A stretch of DNA of 64,000 bases from NCBI GenBank assembly GCA_964457945.1, contig CAYWFX010000013.1:1-64000 (forward strand), read 5' to 3'. Below, piece after piece: positions 7,737 to 16,518 of this stretch (positions within the stretch are counted from its first letter, which is position 1; every line of letters begins with the position of its first letter). The stretch is from PHAA01 sp964457945 (GTDB taxonomy: Bacteria; Bacillota; Syntrophomonadia; Syntrophomonadales; Syntrophomonadaceae). The notes beneath the pieces were generated by a model. It ran no database searches and was not told where the DNA came from. It saw nothing but the letters and a program-made list of their open reading frames with translations. A program made the position numbers and the translations under genes.

Positions 7737-9104
7737 GTGAAATTTACTGCGGTAATACTGGCTGCTGGAAAAGGGGTGCGCATGCGTTCCCAACTTCCCA
7801 AGGTGGTTCACCGGGTGGCCGGAAAGCCTATGGTGGTTCATGTAGCAGATGCAGCGAGACAAGCGGGAGTTGACAGAATTGTCCTGGTAGTGGGGCACGG
7901 GCGTCAAGCAGTAGAAGATTTATTTGCCCCCGGGGTGGTCGAGTTTGCGGTTCAGGAAGAACAACTAGGAACAGGACATGCCTTGATGCAGGCTCAGGAA
8001 AAGGTCGGACAGGATGAGACTATCCTGGTATTGGCCGGAGACACCCCTCTGCTACAGGCGGCGACCTTGCAGGGACTAATAGATTACCACCGGGAAAGCG
8101 GGGCTGTGGCGACAGTTCTTTCCACCCAAGTGGATGATCCTTATGGTTACGGTCGGATAATAAGAGATGCTAGTGGATCTTTTAAGGGAATAATTGAGGA
8201 AAAAGATGCCAGCGAAGCAGATAAAATCATCCATGAGATTAATTCTGGTATGTATTGTTTACAGGTGCAGGATGCTTTTGCCGCCCTCGCTGGTATCAAG
8301 GCCAGTAACGCTCAGGGCGAGTATTATCTGACTGATATGCTGCAAATACTAAAGGATGAAGGTAAAAAGGTAGAGATATTCCGGATGGATGCTCGGGAGG
8401 ACATATATGGCATCAACGACCGAGTGCAAATGGCTCAAGCGGAAGAGATACTAAGGCGGCGCAAAAATGAAGCATTGATGAGAAACGGGGTAAGCATTAT
8501 AGACCCCCGCTCCACCTTCATTGATAGCGAGGTCGAAATTGCTAGTGATACCATCATTTATCCCGGCACCCTGATTGAAGGTCGCACCGTTATTGGAAGC
8601 GGGTGTGAGATCGGGCCCGGAACCCGCATAACATCTTCCAGCATTGGCAATAATGTCCTTATAGAAAATTCCCGAATTAAAGAGGCCCAGGTAGGTGATG
8701 AATGTACTATCGGCCCCTTTGCCTATTTACGACCTCAAGCGATATTGCATCGAGGTGTAAAGGTCGGGGATTTTGTGGAAATAAAAAAGTCGACCCTGGG
8801 AGAAGGAAGCAAAGCCCCGCATTTAAGCTATATAGGAGATGCCATAGTGGGCAAGGGAGTCAACATTGGGGCCGGCACTATTACTTGTAACTATGATGGA
8901 ATAAATAAATGGGAGACCGTCTTGGAAGACGGAGTCTTTATTGGTAGCAATACCAACCTGGTAGCCCCGGTTAAGGTGGGAGCAAATTCCGTTACCGGAG
9001 CGGGTTCTACCATTACCCGCGATGTTCCAGCCAACACACTTTCAGTGGAGAGGGCCGAACAAAAGAACCTGAAAAAGAGGAGTAAGAGCCAAGCGAAAAA
9101 ATAA
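7737..9104 (+). CDS. glmU: Bifunctional GlcN-1-P acetyltransferase / GlcNAc-1-P uridyltransferase
   Basis: GlmU makes UDP-GlcNAc for peptidoglycan and other envelope polymers. The N-terminal uridyltransferase domain has the LAAGKGVRMRSQLPKVVH signature. From about residue 250 the protein becomes a left-handed beta helix of hexapeptide repeats. The acetyltransferase site residues lie in KAPHLSYIGDA and NIGAGTITCNYDG. The chosen GTG at 7737 has GAGGAGAGG about 10 nt upstream and gives 455 residues, the family's usual length. An upstream in-frame TTG at 7707 would add ten residues and would swallow the ribosome binding site. Gene order glmU-prs-bL25-pth matches Bacillus. Confidence 0.95.
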   Translation: MKFTAVILAAGKGVRMRSQLPKVVHRVAGKPMVVHVADAARQAGVDRIVLVVGHGRQAVEDLFAPGVVEFAVQEEQLGTGHALMQAQEKVGQDETILVLAGDTPLLQAATLQGLIDYHRESGAVATVLSTQVDDPYGYGRIIRDASGSFKGIIEEKDASEADKIIHEINSGMYCLQVQDAFAALAGIKASNAQGEYYLTDMLQILKDEGKKVEIFRMDAREDIYGINDRVQMAQAEEILRRRKNEALMRNGVSIIDPRSTFIDSEVEIASDTIIYPGTLIEGRTVIGSGCEIGPGTRITSSSIGNNVLIENSRIKEAQVGDECTIGPFAYLRPQAILHRGVKVGDFVEIKKSTLGEGSKAPHLSYIGDAIVGKGVNIGAGTITCNYDGINKWETVLEDGVFIGSNTNLVAPVKVGANSVTGAGSTITRDVPANTLSVERAEQKNLKKRSKSQAKK

Positions 9105-9137
9105 AAGCTCTCATATCCGAATGGAGGTATTGTTAGT

Positions 9138-10085
9138 ATGAAGGCAGCCAGGATGAAATTGTTTACCGGGAATGCTAACCCCTATCTGGCCAAGGAAATA
9201 GGAGATTATCTGGGGATGTCGCTGGCTAAAGCCACTGTATCACATTTCTCTGATGGAGAAGTCAGTGTGGCGATTCACGAGAGTGTACGCGGTGTGGACG
9301 TATTTGCTATCCAGCCCACCTGCTCACCCGGCAATGAAAACCTGATGGAGTTGCTCATTATGATTGATGCTTTAAGACGGGCATCAGCAGGGCGAATCAA
9401 TGCGGTTATCCCCTATTTTGGATATGGCAGGCAGGATCGCAAAAGTCGGGCTCGTGATCCGATAACTGCCAAGCTGGTTTCTAATCTTATCGTGCAAGCA
9501 GGAGCTGACCGAGTTGTAACCGTGGATCTGCATGCTACTCAGATACAGGGTTTTTTTGATATACCTGTGGACCACCTACCAGGAGTAGCAACCCTAGCCG
9601 AACATATTAAAGAGAAAAAATTGGGTGATAGGGCGGTAGTGGTATCACCGGATGTGGGAGGAGTTACCCGGGCACGCGACCTGGCGGCTAGGCTGGGTGC
9701 ACCGCTGGCGATAGTTGATAAAAGACGACCGGCCCCTAATGTGTCAGAGGTTATGAATGTAATTGGTGAAGTCGAGGGCAAATCAGTAATCATCATTGAT
9801 GATATTATTGATACCGCTGGCACGGTCTGTACCGCGGCCGAAGTAATGATGCAAAAAGGTGCTGTTGAGGTATATGTTTGCTGTACCCATCCGGTTTTCT
9901 CCGGGCCGGCCATAGAGAGAATGGCCCAGGCACCTTTTAAGGAAATTATTGTAACCAATACCATTCCGGTATTGGATGAAAAGAGATTACCTAACCTGAC
10001 AGTGCTGTCAATCGCGCCTCTTATCGGTGAAGCCTTATTAAGAATTCACGAAGACCTGTCAGTCAGTAAACTATTCGAGGATTAA
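9138..10085 (+). CDS. prs: Ribose-phosphate pyrophosphokinase (PRPP synthase)
   Basis: Prs transfers pyrophosphate from ATP to ribose-5-phosphate, giving PRPP for purine, pyrimidine, NAD, His and Trp synthesis. The 315-residue length fits class I enzymes. Visible motifs are FSDGEV (37-42), the ATP-binding region PYFGYGRQDRKSRARDP (92-108), DLHA (130-133), PDVGGVTRAR (171-180, catalytic flexible loop) and the PRPP loop IIIDDIIDTAGT (218-229). GGAGG precedes the ATG. It follows glmU by 33 nt. The product would feed nadC in this same window. Confidence 0.96.
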   Translation: MKAARMKLFTGNANPYLAKEIGDYLGMSLAKATVSHFSDGEVSVAIHESVRGVDVFAIQPTCSPGNENLMELLIMIDALRRASAGRINAVIPYFGYGRQDRKSRARDPITAKLVSNLIVQAGADRVVTVDLHATQIQGFFDIPVDHLPGVATLAEHIKEKKLGDRAVVVSPDVGGVTRARDLAARLGAPLAIVDKRRPAPNVSEVMNVIGEVEGKSVIIIDDIIDTAGTVCTAAEVMMQKGAVEVYVCCTHPVFSGPAIERMAQAPFKEIIVTNTIPVLDEKRLPNLTVLSIAPLIGEALLRIHEDLSVSKLFED

Positions 10086-10175
10086 GTAAAGGCTATTATT
10101 AGCATTGGTTTTAAATTTAATGAAGCTCGAAGGGGCGAGTACGTTTTTCGTACAAGAAAGGAAAGAGGTAAAATT

Positions 10176-10784
10176 ATGGCAGTGACACAGGTACTAAAGT
10201 GTAAAAGAAGAGAGATAAAAACTACCGGGTATCTCAACCAATTGAAACGTGATGAATTGGTGCCGGCGGTAATCTATGGCAAAGGGATAGAAAACCTGAC
10301 TGTCCTCCTGGTTAAAAAGGAGTTGAGCAGAATCTTCACCCAGATTGGAACCCGGGGTATATTTTCCATGGAGATAGAAGGGGAAAAACAAGCAATTATG
10401 GTCCAAGTGGGGGAGATACAGAAAAACCGAATTAGTGGTGCAATAACTCATGTAGATTTCATAAGCGTAATTATGAATGAGAAGATGCAGAGTAAGACAA
10501 GGATTCACTTTTTAGGTGAAGAAGAAATAACCGATAAAGGTGGAGTCCTTCATATAATGATCAGAGAAATATCGGTTTCCTGTTTGCCGGGAGATTTACC
10601 TGAAGTAGTAAATATTAATATATCGGGTTTAGACATAGGCAGTAAAATAACTGTAGGCGATCTGCCACTTCCGGCTGCCGTGGAAGCATTGGAAGATGCG
10701 GATACTGTTGTTGCTAACATTCTAGCTCTATCTATAGAGAGCACTGATGACGAGGCCGAGAAGCCAGCAAAACCAAGCGTTTAG
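10176..10784 (+). CDS. rplY: Large ribosomal subunit protein bL25 (Ctc family)
   Basis: The 202-residue protein has the two-domain CTC form of bL25. An N-terminal 5S rRNA-binding domain (roughly residues 5-95, with VPAVIYGKG and the HVDF motif) is joined to a C-terminal beta domain ending near residue 185 and an acidic tail. In Bacillus the homologue Ctc is linked to stress and sits between prs and pth, as here. The leader has a small GTACG-TTTTT-CGTAC hairpin (10139-10153) and an AAAGGAAAGAGG ribosome binding site. No sigma-B promoter was recognised. Confidence 0.92.
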   Translation: MAVTQVLKCKRREIKTTGYLNQLKRDELVPAVIYGKGIENLTVLLVKKELSRIFTQIGTRGIFSMEIEGEKQAIMVQVGEIQKNRISGAITHVDFISVIMNEKMQSKTRIHFLGEEEITDKGGVLHIMIREISVSCLPGDLPEVVNINISGLDIGSKITVGDLPLPAAVEALEDADTVVANILALSIESTDDEAEKPAKPSV

Positions 10785-10799
10785 ATCAAAAATTGTTAT

Positions 10800-10853
10800 G
10801 GGGACGGTTATTCTGACAATGCTTGCGAGCAAGTTTGTTGCAATATCCGTCCC
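10800..10853. repeat. REP-like GGGGACGG palindrome
   Basis: GGGACGG (10801-10807) and CCGTCCC (10847-10853) flank an inner CTTGC-GA-GCAAG hairpin. It fills most of the gap between the bL25 gene and pth. The same GGGGACGG core recurs at several other intergenic sites in the window. Confidence 0.75.
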
Positions 10854-10885
10854 TATTACAAAAATTCGGTAATTAGAGGTTTGAA

Positions 10886-11440
10886 ATGAAGATAATCGTG
10901 GGGCTGGGTAACCCTGGAAAAGAATATAAAAATACCCGCCACAATGTAGGCTATATGGTCTTGGAAGAACTGGCATCCCGCTATCCGCTGGAAAAACAGG
11001 AGAGTAAATTTGATGCCATTATCGGTCAACTAAGAATCAAGGGCGAAAAGGTATTGCTGGTAAAACCGTTGACATTCATGAACTTAAGCGGCCAATCGGT
11101 ACAGCCCTTGGTGCACTGGCATAAACTGGAACTGGTTGACTTGATGGTGGTTTACGATGATATGGATCTCCCTCTGGGAACCCTTCGCATAAGGGCTGGA
11201 GGCGGCAGCGGCGGGCATAACGGTATGAAATCCATTGCCTCCAGACTGGCTACCCAGGAGTTTGCCCGGATTCGCATAGGGATCGGCCGACCTGAGGAGC
11301 GGGAGGCCGTAGACTGGGTATTGGGCCGGTTTTCAGCCGGAGAAAAAGAACCAGCGGAGCAAGCGATAAAATATGCTGCTGATGCCTTGGAAAAATGGAT
11401 AACGGCCGGTATAGCAGAGGTCATGAACGCGTATAATTAG
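10886..11440 (+). CDS. pth: Peptidyl-tRNA hydrolase
   Basis: Pth releases tRNA from peptidyl-tRNA that has dropped off the ribosome. The 184-residue length is typical. Seen motifs are VGLGNPGKEY, NTRHNVGY with catalytic His19, PLTFMNLSG, the VVYDDMDLP segment with the supporting Asp92, and GGGSGGHNGMKS (His111, Asn112). A GAGG ribosome binding site precedes the ATG. In Bacillus the gene (spoVC) lies between ctc and fin, the same order as here. Confidence 0.95.
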   Translation: MKIIVGLGNPGKEYKNTRHNVGYMVLEELASRYPLEKQESKFDAIIGQLRIKGEKVLLVKPLTFMNLSGQSVQPLVHWHKLELVDLMVVYDDMDLPLGTLRIRAGGGSGGHNGMKSIASRLATQEFARIRIGIGRPEEREAVDWVLGRFSAGEKEPAEQAIKYAADALEKWITAGIAEVMNAYN

Positions 11441-11511
11441 AAATGGCAAAATAATAACTTGCGCTTTTTAACTAGGGATGAGTTATAGCTTGGCTGTTCC
11501 TTAAGAAATAG

Positions 11512-11542
11512 GTATATTTGTCACCCTTGTATGGAAAGATAT
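11512..11542 (+). promoter_or_regulatory. Possible sigma-F-type promoter for fin
   Basis: GTATA (11512-11516) followed after 16 nt by GGAAAGATA resembles the sigma-F pattern (GYATA, GGNNANANTR) with about one mismatch. Bacillus fin is sigma-F dependent. The match is short and could be chance. Confidence 0.3.
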
Positions 11543-11570
11543 GAGAAAAAACATAGAAGGGGCGGGCATT

Positions 11571-11732
11571 TTGAAGATCTATTATATTTGTGAGTACTGT
11601 GAACGGGTGTTTAGTTTGGTTGAGGTGGAAGGCGAAGAAGGCGAGGTGCAAGTTCAGGGTATGTGCGATGAATGTGCTCTGGAAATGGGCCTTACCAATC
11701 CCACATCATTAAGTCAACACTTTTACAGTTAG
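11571..11732 (+). CDS. fin: Anti-sigma-F factor Fin-like zinc protein
   Basis: Fin switches the forespore from sigma-F to sigma-G. The product is small, about 53 residues from the TTG at 11571 or 63 from an ATG at 11541. It has two zinc-binding knuckles, CEYC and CDEC, spaced as in the Fin/YabK family, and the tyrosine-rich start KIYYICEYC. The TTG is preferred because GAAGGGG lies about 8 nt before it, while the ATG has only a weak, too-close GGAAAG. The strongest support is position: pth-fin-mfd is the Bacillus order. Confidence 0.75.
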   Translation: MKIYYICEYCERVFSLVEVEGEEGEVQVQGMCDECALEMGLTNPTSLSQHFYS

Positions 11733-11880
11733 ACTGGGTGACCTTTAAACCGAATACTATCTATAGTGGAGGCCGATTTTTGCGGTGTCCACTTTTAAGG
11801 GCTTGTCATGAAAAAAGAGTATCAAGCATGCCAACATAATTTTCGTGATAAGCCCTAGTTTGTGGGGAGGACGTAGGGAT

Positions 11881-14800
11881 TTGAATATTGAGTTGTTGGA
11901 TTCGATAAAGCATTGTCTGGAAAGTGAAAAAAACTTAATGTTAAGCGGTATGTCGGGGACAGCCCGAACCTGGCTGCTGCATGAACTATACCGGGGCAGC
12001 CAGGGCAAGCTGCTCTGTATCGTACCTGGAGAAGAACAAGCCTATGATCTGGCCAGCGAGCTTAAGGGTCTGCTGGGCAGCGATAAAGTGTCCCTGTTTC
12101 TAGCCCGCGATTTTGTCTTTATGAAAGAAAATGCTTCCCGGACGGAAGTGGAGCGCATATCCTCCTTGCAGGATTTGCTTTCTCATCCTCGCCGCCATGC
12201 TCTTATTATCACCACTCCCGGAGGGCTGCTCTATCAAATTATCTCCCCTAAAAATATGAAAAAGGCCATGTTGGCGTTGGCAGTGGGCCAGGAAATATCA
12301 GTCTATGATTTACTAAAGAGACTTCTTGAAGCAGGTTATGAGAGGGCGGATACGGTTACTCGCCCCGGTCAACTTGCGGTTCGAGGGGGACTGGTGGACA
12401 TTTTCCCAACGGGTGACCCTGAGCCCTGCCGGATAGAATTCTTTGGAGATGTCTTGGAATCTATACGCCGCTTTGATCTAAACACCCAGCGCTCAGGCAA
12501 AAAAGAAGAGCAGGTGCTAATTAGTCCAGCGGATGAACTAGTTGGTGATGAGCTGCAGAGCACACTCCTGGATTATTTGCCTACCAGCAGCCGGGTGTTT
12601 TTTGATGAACCGCGTGAATTTTACCAGAGTCTAGACAAGCAGAGCCGTAAATATCGCGAATTTCTGAAGGAAGCCCGCAAGGAGGACTCTGGACGTAAGG
12701 AATTGGCCTTGCTAGGTCGCGAACAGCTAGTTGCTGACCTTGATAAACATAGCGTAGTATACCATTCCTTTTTCCCGGCCAACATTCCCCAGGCCAGCGT
12801 AGCACTCTATGAACATATATCTCAAAAGGAAATGGAACCCTTCTACCACCGTTATGAAAGTCTTTTTACCCGTCTTGAGGAATGGCTGGTCCACAAATAC
12901 ACGGTTAGGCTAGCTATCAGGCATGAAGCCCTGCGGGAAGAATTGAGTCAGGAATTGAGTGATCGGCACCTGACCGGGGTAGAATTTGTTTCCGAAAAAT
13001 ACCACCGCGGTTTTGAAAGCCAGACCCTAAAGCTGGTCATAGTTACCGAACAGGACGTTTGGGGAAAGAAAAGCAACCGGGCAACCCGTCCCAAGCCACG
13101 GGCGGAGCAGAGAATTCTGGCGGAAGACTTGCAGCGAGGAGATTACGTTGTCCATGAACAATATGGCATAGGGGTTTACCGGGGGGTTACCCAGGTGGAT
13201 ACGGATGGGGTAACCCGCGAATACATACTCCTGCAATATGCCGGTACCGATAAACTCTACGTGCCGGTAGACAAGCTGGATTTGCTGCATAAATATTCCA
13301 GCTCGGAGGATAAGGAACCTCGCTTAAGCAAATTGGGGGGGGCAGAATGGGAGAAGACCCGCCAAAAAGTAACCCAGTCCATACAGGAAATGGCCCAGGA
13401 ACTACTCTTGCTGTATGCCACTCGGGCCACGGTAGAGGGACACGCGTTTCCTCCGGATACTCCCTGGCAGGCCCAGTTCGAGGATGATTTTCCCTACCAG
13501 GAGACCCCAGATCAGTTGAAAGCCATCGTAGATGTGAAAAGAGATATGGAAAATCCTAAACCCATGGATCGGCTAGTTTGCGGAGATGTAGGTTATGGCA
13601 AAACTGAGGTAGCCCTGAGGGCAGCTTTTAAAGCGGTCATGGACGGCAAACAAGTTGCCATCCTGGTTCCTACCACGGTTTTGGCCGAACAGCATTGTGC
13701 GACTTTTAGAAAGCGTTTTCAGAATTTTCCCGCCAATGTTGACGTTTTGAGCCGGTTTAAATCTGCCAGCCAGCAGAAGAAAGTAGTAGCAGATCTGGAA
13801 AAGGGTGCAGTAGATGTAGTGATTGCTACTCACCGCCTCCTTTCCAAAGACATAAAATTTCATAACCTGGGCTTATTGGTGGTAGATGAAGAACACCGCT
13901 TCGGAGTGGCTCAAAAAGAAAAAATCAAGGCATTGAAGGAACAGGTAGATGTATTAAGTCTTTCCGCTACACCCATACCCAGGAGTCTGCATATGGGGCT
14001 GACTGGGCTAAGAGATTTAAGTGTTATTGAAACCCCTCCTCCGGAGCGGTATCCCATCACCACTTATGTTATGGAATACAACGAAGAAATCGTTCGGGAG
14101 GCAGTTTTAGCCGAAGTGAACCGGGGAGGTCAGGTATTTCTGGTCCATAACCGTATCCAGGATATTTACCGGGTAAAAGAAGACTTAAGCCAAATACTGC
14201 CGGGGATCAGGATCGGCGTGGGACATGGGAGAATGCAAGAAGAAGAACTGGCCCAAACCATGTTGGATTTTGTGCAGGGTAAATATGACTTGTTTTTATG
14301 TACTACGATTATAGAATCCGGGCTGGATATGCCCAATGTCAACACTATTATCATCGATATGGCTGATCATATGGGATTGGCCCAGCTCTATCAGCTGCGG
14401 GGAAGGGTGGGGCGTTCCAACCGGGTGGCTTACGCCTATCTAACCTACCGCCCCGACAAGGTGATTACAGAGGCATCCCAGAAAAGGCTAAATGCCATCC
14501 GGGAGTTCAATGAACTGGGGGCAGGAATAAGAATAGCCCTGCGGGATCTGGAAATTCGAGGAGCTGGGAATATACTGGGTGCCGAGCAGCATGGCTATAT
14601 CCACGCAGTAGGCTTTGATATGTATTGCCGGCTCTTGGAACAGGAGACCGCCCAGCTCAAGGGAACGATAACCAAGGAGACCTTGAAGCCGCAGTTGGAT
14701 ATCGATGTGGATTACTATATCCCGGATAGTTATATTCCTGATTCAGGGACGAAAATGAGGATTTACAGACGATTGTTGCTGGCTGCTGATCCAGGGGAAG

Positions 14801-15090
14801 TAAAAGAAATAAAGTCCGAAATCGAAGATCGCTTTGGCAAGCTGCCACTTCCAGTGGAAAACTTTCTGCAGGTGGCATCGTTACGGCTCAAGGCACGGGA
14901 TAAACAGATCAAAGGACTACGTCACAAGGGAAAGGATGTCGAAATCCATCTATCCCATCCCCTGCCAGGCAACTTTGTTGCCCCCGGCGGTTTAAAATTT
15001 AAAAAACTGAGCTCCCATAGCCTGGTAATACGTCTTGATAATTCTTCTTCACTTAAGGGACTGCATGATGTACTGGATATGATTCAGTAA
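11881..15090 (+). CDS. mfd: Transcription-repair coupling factor
   Basis: Mfd removes RNA polymerase stalled at DNA damage and recruits UvrA. The protein is about 1069 residues. The order is a degenerate UvrB-like N-terminus (LSGMSGTART; RPGQLAVRGGLVDIFP), the RNA polymerase-interacting domain (GDYVVHEQYGIGVY), a RecG-like translocase with Walker A GDVGYGKTEVA, DEEH box, SATPIPRSLHMGLTG and QLRGRVGRS motifs, then the C-terminal TRCF domain. A TTG at 11881 lies 10 nt after GGGGAGG and is preferred; an in-frame GTG at 11845 would sit before that site. Family proteins are about 1150 residues, so the length is slightly short but complete. Confidence 0.95.
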   Translation: MNIELLDSIKHCLESEKNLMLSGMSGTARTWLLHELYRGSQGKLLCIVPGEEQAYDLASELKGLLGSDKVSLFLARDFVFMKENASRTEVERISSLQDLLSHPRRHALIITTPGGLLYQIISPKNMKKAMLALAVGQEISVYDLLKRLLEAGYERADTVTRPGQLAVRGGLVDIFPTGDPEPCRIEFFGDVLESIRRFDLNTQRSGKKEEQVLISPADELVGDELQSTLLDYLPTSSRVFFDEPREFYQSLDKQSRKYREFLKEARKEDSGRKELALLGREQLVADLDKHSVVYHSFFPANIPQASVALYEHISQKEMEPFYHRYESLFTRLEEWLVHKYTVRLAIRHEALREELSQELSDRHLTGVEFVSEKYHRGFESQTLKLVIVTEQDVWGKKSNRATRPKPRAEQRILAEDLQRGDYVVHEQYGIGVYRGVTQVDTDGVTREYILLQYAGTDKLYVPVDKLDLLHKYSSSEDKEPRLSKLGGAEWEKTRQKVTQSIQEMAQELLLLYATRATVEGHAFPPDTPWQAQFEDDFPYQETPDQLKAIVDVKRDMENPKPMDRLVCGDVGYGKTEVALRAAFKAVMDGKQVAILVPTTVLAEQHCATFRKRFQNFPANVDVLSRFKSASQQKKVVADLEKGAVDVVIATHRLLSKDIKFHNLGLLVVDEEHRFGVAQKEKIKALKEQVDVLSLSATPIPRSLHMGLTGLRDLSVIETPPPERYPITTYVMEYNEEIVREAVLAEVNRGGQVFLVHNRIQDIYRVKEDLSQILPGIRIGVGHGRMQEEELAQTMLDFVQGKYDLFLCTTIIESGLDMPNVNTIIIDMADHMGLAQLYQLRGRVGRSNRVAYAYLTYRPDKVITEASQKRLNAIREFNELGAGIRIALRDLEIRGAGNILGAEQHGYIHAVGFDMYCRLLEQETAQLKGTITKETLKPQLDIDVDYYIPDSYIPDSGTKMRIYRRLLLAADPGEVKEIKSEIEDRFGKLPLPVENFLQVASLRLKARDKQIKGLRHKGKDVEIHLSHPLPGNFVAPGGLKFKKLSSHSLVIRLDNSSSLKGLHDVLDMIQ

Positions 15091-15142
15091 GGAATACACC
15101 ACACACTACCCCTCCTGAGTTAAAGGGATTTAAATGAGCGGT

Positions 15143-16249
15143 TTATTTCTTGACAGTCCCTAAACTATTAATGGCCTGAGCTACTGTTTTCTGGCGTAAT
15201 TTTGCTGCTATCAGTATAATAGTCGGATAAAGAATATGTACCGGTAAGCTGTAGAAGGGGAGATATCTAATTCCTGTGGCCAGATATTCTAAATCGGATG
15301 GGAACATATATAGATTGAAGACGACTATACATATCCCTAGAGGTAGGATTAAGGGCTTATAATCATTAAGAACCAACATTTCCTTTAACCCTAACAGTAG
15401 TCCTAGATAATAGATAACGATGACCATGAATCCGATAATAAACCACAATATAAAGAAAAATAGCTCCACCCGCTGAAAATCAGAAAATGTAACAAAACGA
15501 AAGACTTCATAAAGGGGAAATCTTAGTATGGCGGCTTTTTCCATGCCAAGTATTGACAAGATCTGAGCGTTTTTAAGTGCGAGCACAACTATAGCTATAA
15601 AATACCACCAGTATATATTTTTATGTTTTTCCTTAAGATCACTTACCAGAGGGAGGTAAAAAGCCAAAATGATAAGTTCGGTAGCAGGCCAGTCGGCTCC
15701 GTAATATATTCCCGCAACTAGCGACTTCCAGTTAGCTAAAACTGGAGTGAGATTACTAAAATCCATCAGCGGCATGGCCAGCAAAAAGCCGACTAGGGTA
15801 AAAAAGAGAGTCAACCAGACAAAAAGTTCACCCAGCCTGCCTATAGTATTTACTCCCTTATAGAGGCAGTAAGCCGCGGTAAGAATGATAATTGAAACCA
15901 AAACGACATTCGGTAATGCTGAGTAGGTTACCTGTAGGAAAACAACCAGATCGAAAACAAAGGTAAGCAAGACTGTAAATATAGCCCAGAACAACAAAAG
16001 ATTAAGAATAGTTCCGGCTATTTTACCCAGGCTCAGTTCACTAAGCTTTACTATGCTGATTCCTGGAAACATGTTCTGAAGGGAGATAATTGCATATAGA
16101 ACATACCATCCTGACAATGAAGCTAGGATGGTTGCTATCCAGGCATCCCTACCGGCATTAGTTTCAGGAATAAAAATAAGAGCGCTGCCGAGCAGGAATA
16201 TTAAAAGCAAAAAAGCGAGCTGTTGGCTGGAAAGTGTATTTTGATTCAT
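15143..16249 (-). CDS. Spore germination permease, GerAB/GerKB family (second B subunit)
   Basis: This 368-residue inner spore membrane protein has about ten transmembrane segments and belongs to the amino-acid permease-like GerAB family, the germinant-binding B subunit of GerA-type receptors. The N-terminus (SSQQLAFLLL, then IFIPETNAGRDAWIATILASLSG) is typical. AAAGGAG precedes the ATG. It is the last gene of a seven-gene minus-strand cluster that also holds another B-subunit gene at its 5' end. Which germinant it senses cannot be predicted. Confidence 0.88.
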   Translation of the reverse strand: MNQNTLSSQQLAFLLLIFLLGSALIFIPETNAGRDAWIATILASLSGWYVLYAIISLQNMFPGISIVKLSELSLGKIAGTILNLLLFWAIFTVLLTFVFDLVVFLQVTYSALPNVVLVSIIILTAAYCLYKGVNTIGRLGELFVWLTLFFTLVGFLLAMPLMDFSNLTPVLANWKSLVAGIYYGADWPATELIILAFYLPLVSDLKEKHKNIYWWYFIAIVVLALKNAQILSILGMEKAAILRFPLYEVFRFVTFSDFQRVELFFFILWFIIGFMVIVIYYLGLLLGLKEMLVLNDYKPLILPLGICIVVFNLYMFPSDLEYLATGIRYLPFYSLPVHILYPTIILIAAKLRQKTVAQAINSLGTVKK

Positions 16250-16266
16250 TTACACAACTCCTTTTA

Positions 16267-16503
16267 TCAATTTTGGACCAGGAAGTAGGCATCAAAGGCA
16301 TCGGCCACCGGTTTTAATTTATTAAACAAAATAGTAGGATTAGGAACTTTATTCCATTCCATGGTATAGTCTAGTCCATAGCTAATAGCTATCAAGAGCA
16401 GACCAGCAGTTATCACCAGTTCCTTCCACGCCCGGTTTCTAATTAAGGAGCGCCCTTCCATTAATATAAAGAGAATAGTAAACATTGCGATCGCATAAAG
16501 CAT
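16267..16503 (-). CDS. Small membrane protein of the germination cluster (D-subunit-like)
   Basis: A 78-residue protein with two hydrophobic segments (about residues 2-16 and 28-46) and a short hydrophilic tail. It resembles the product at 17682-17909 in size, layout and the WxxxPNP motif after the second helix. Two-helix proteins of this size are encoded beside many GerA-type operons and have been called D subunits, modulating receptor function. Assignment rests on context and topology, not on a conserved motif. Confidence 0.65.
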   Translation of the reverse strand: MLYAIAMFTILFILMEGRSLIRNRAWKELVITAGLLLIAISYGLDYTMEWNKVPNPTILFNKLKPVADAFDAYFLVQN

Positions 16504-16518
16504 GAGGCACCACCTTAC

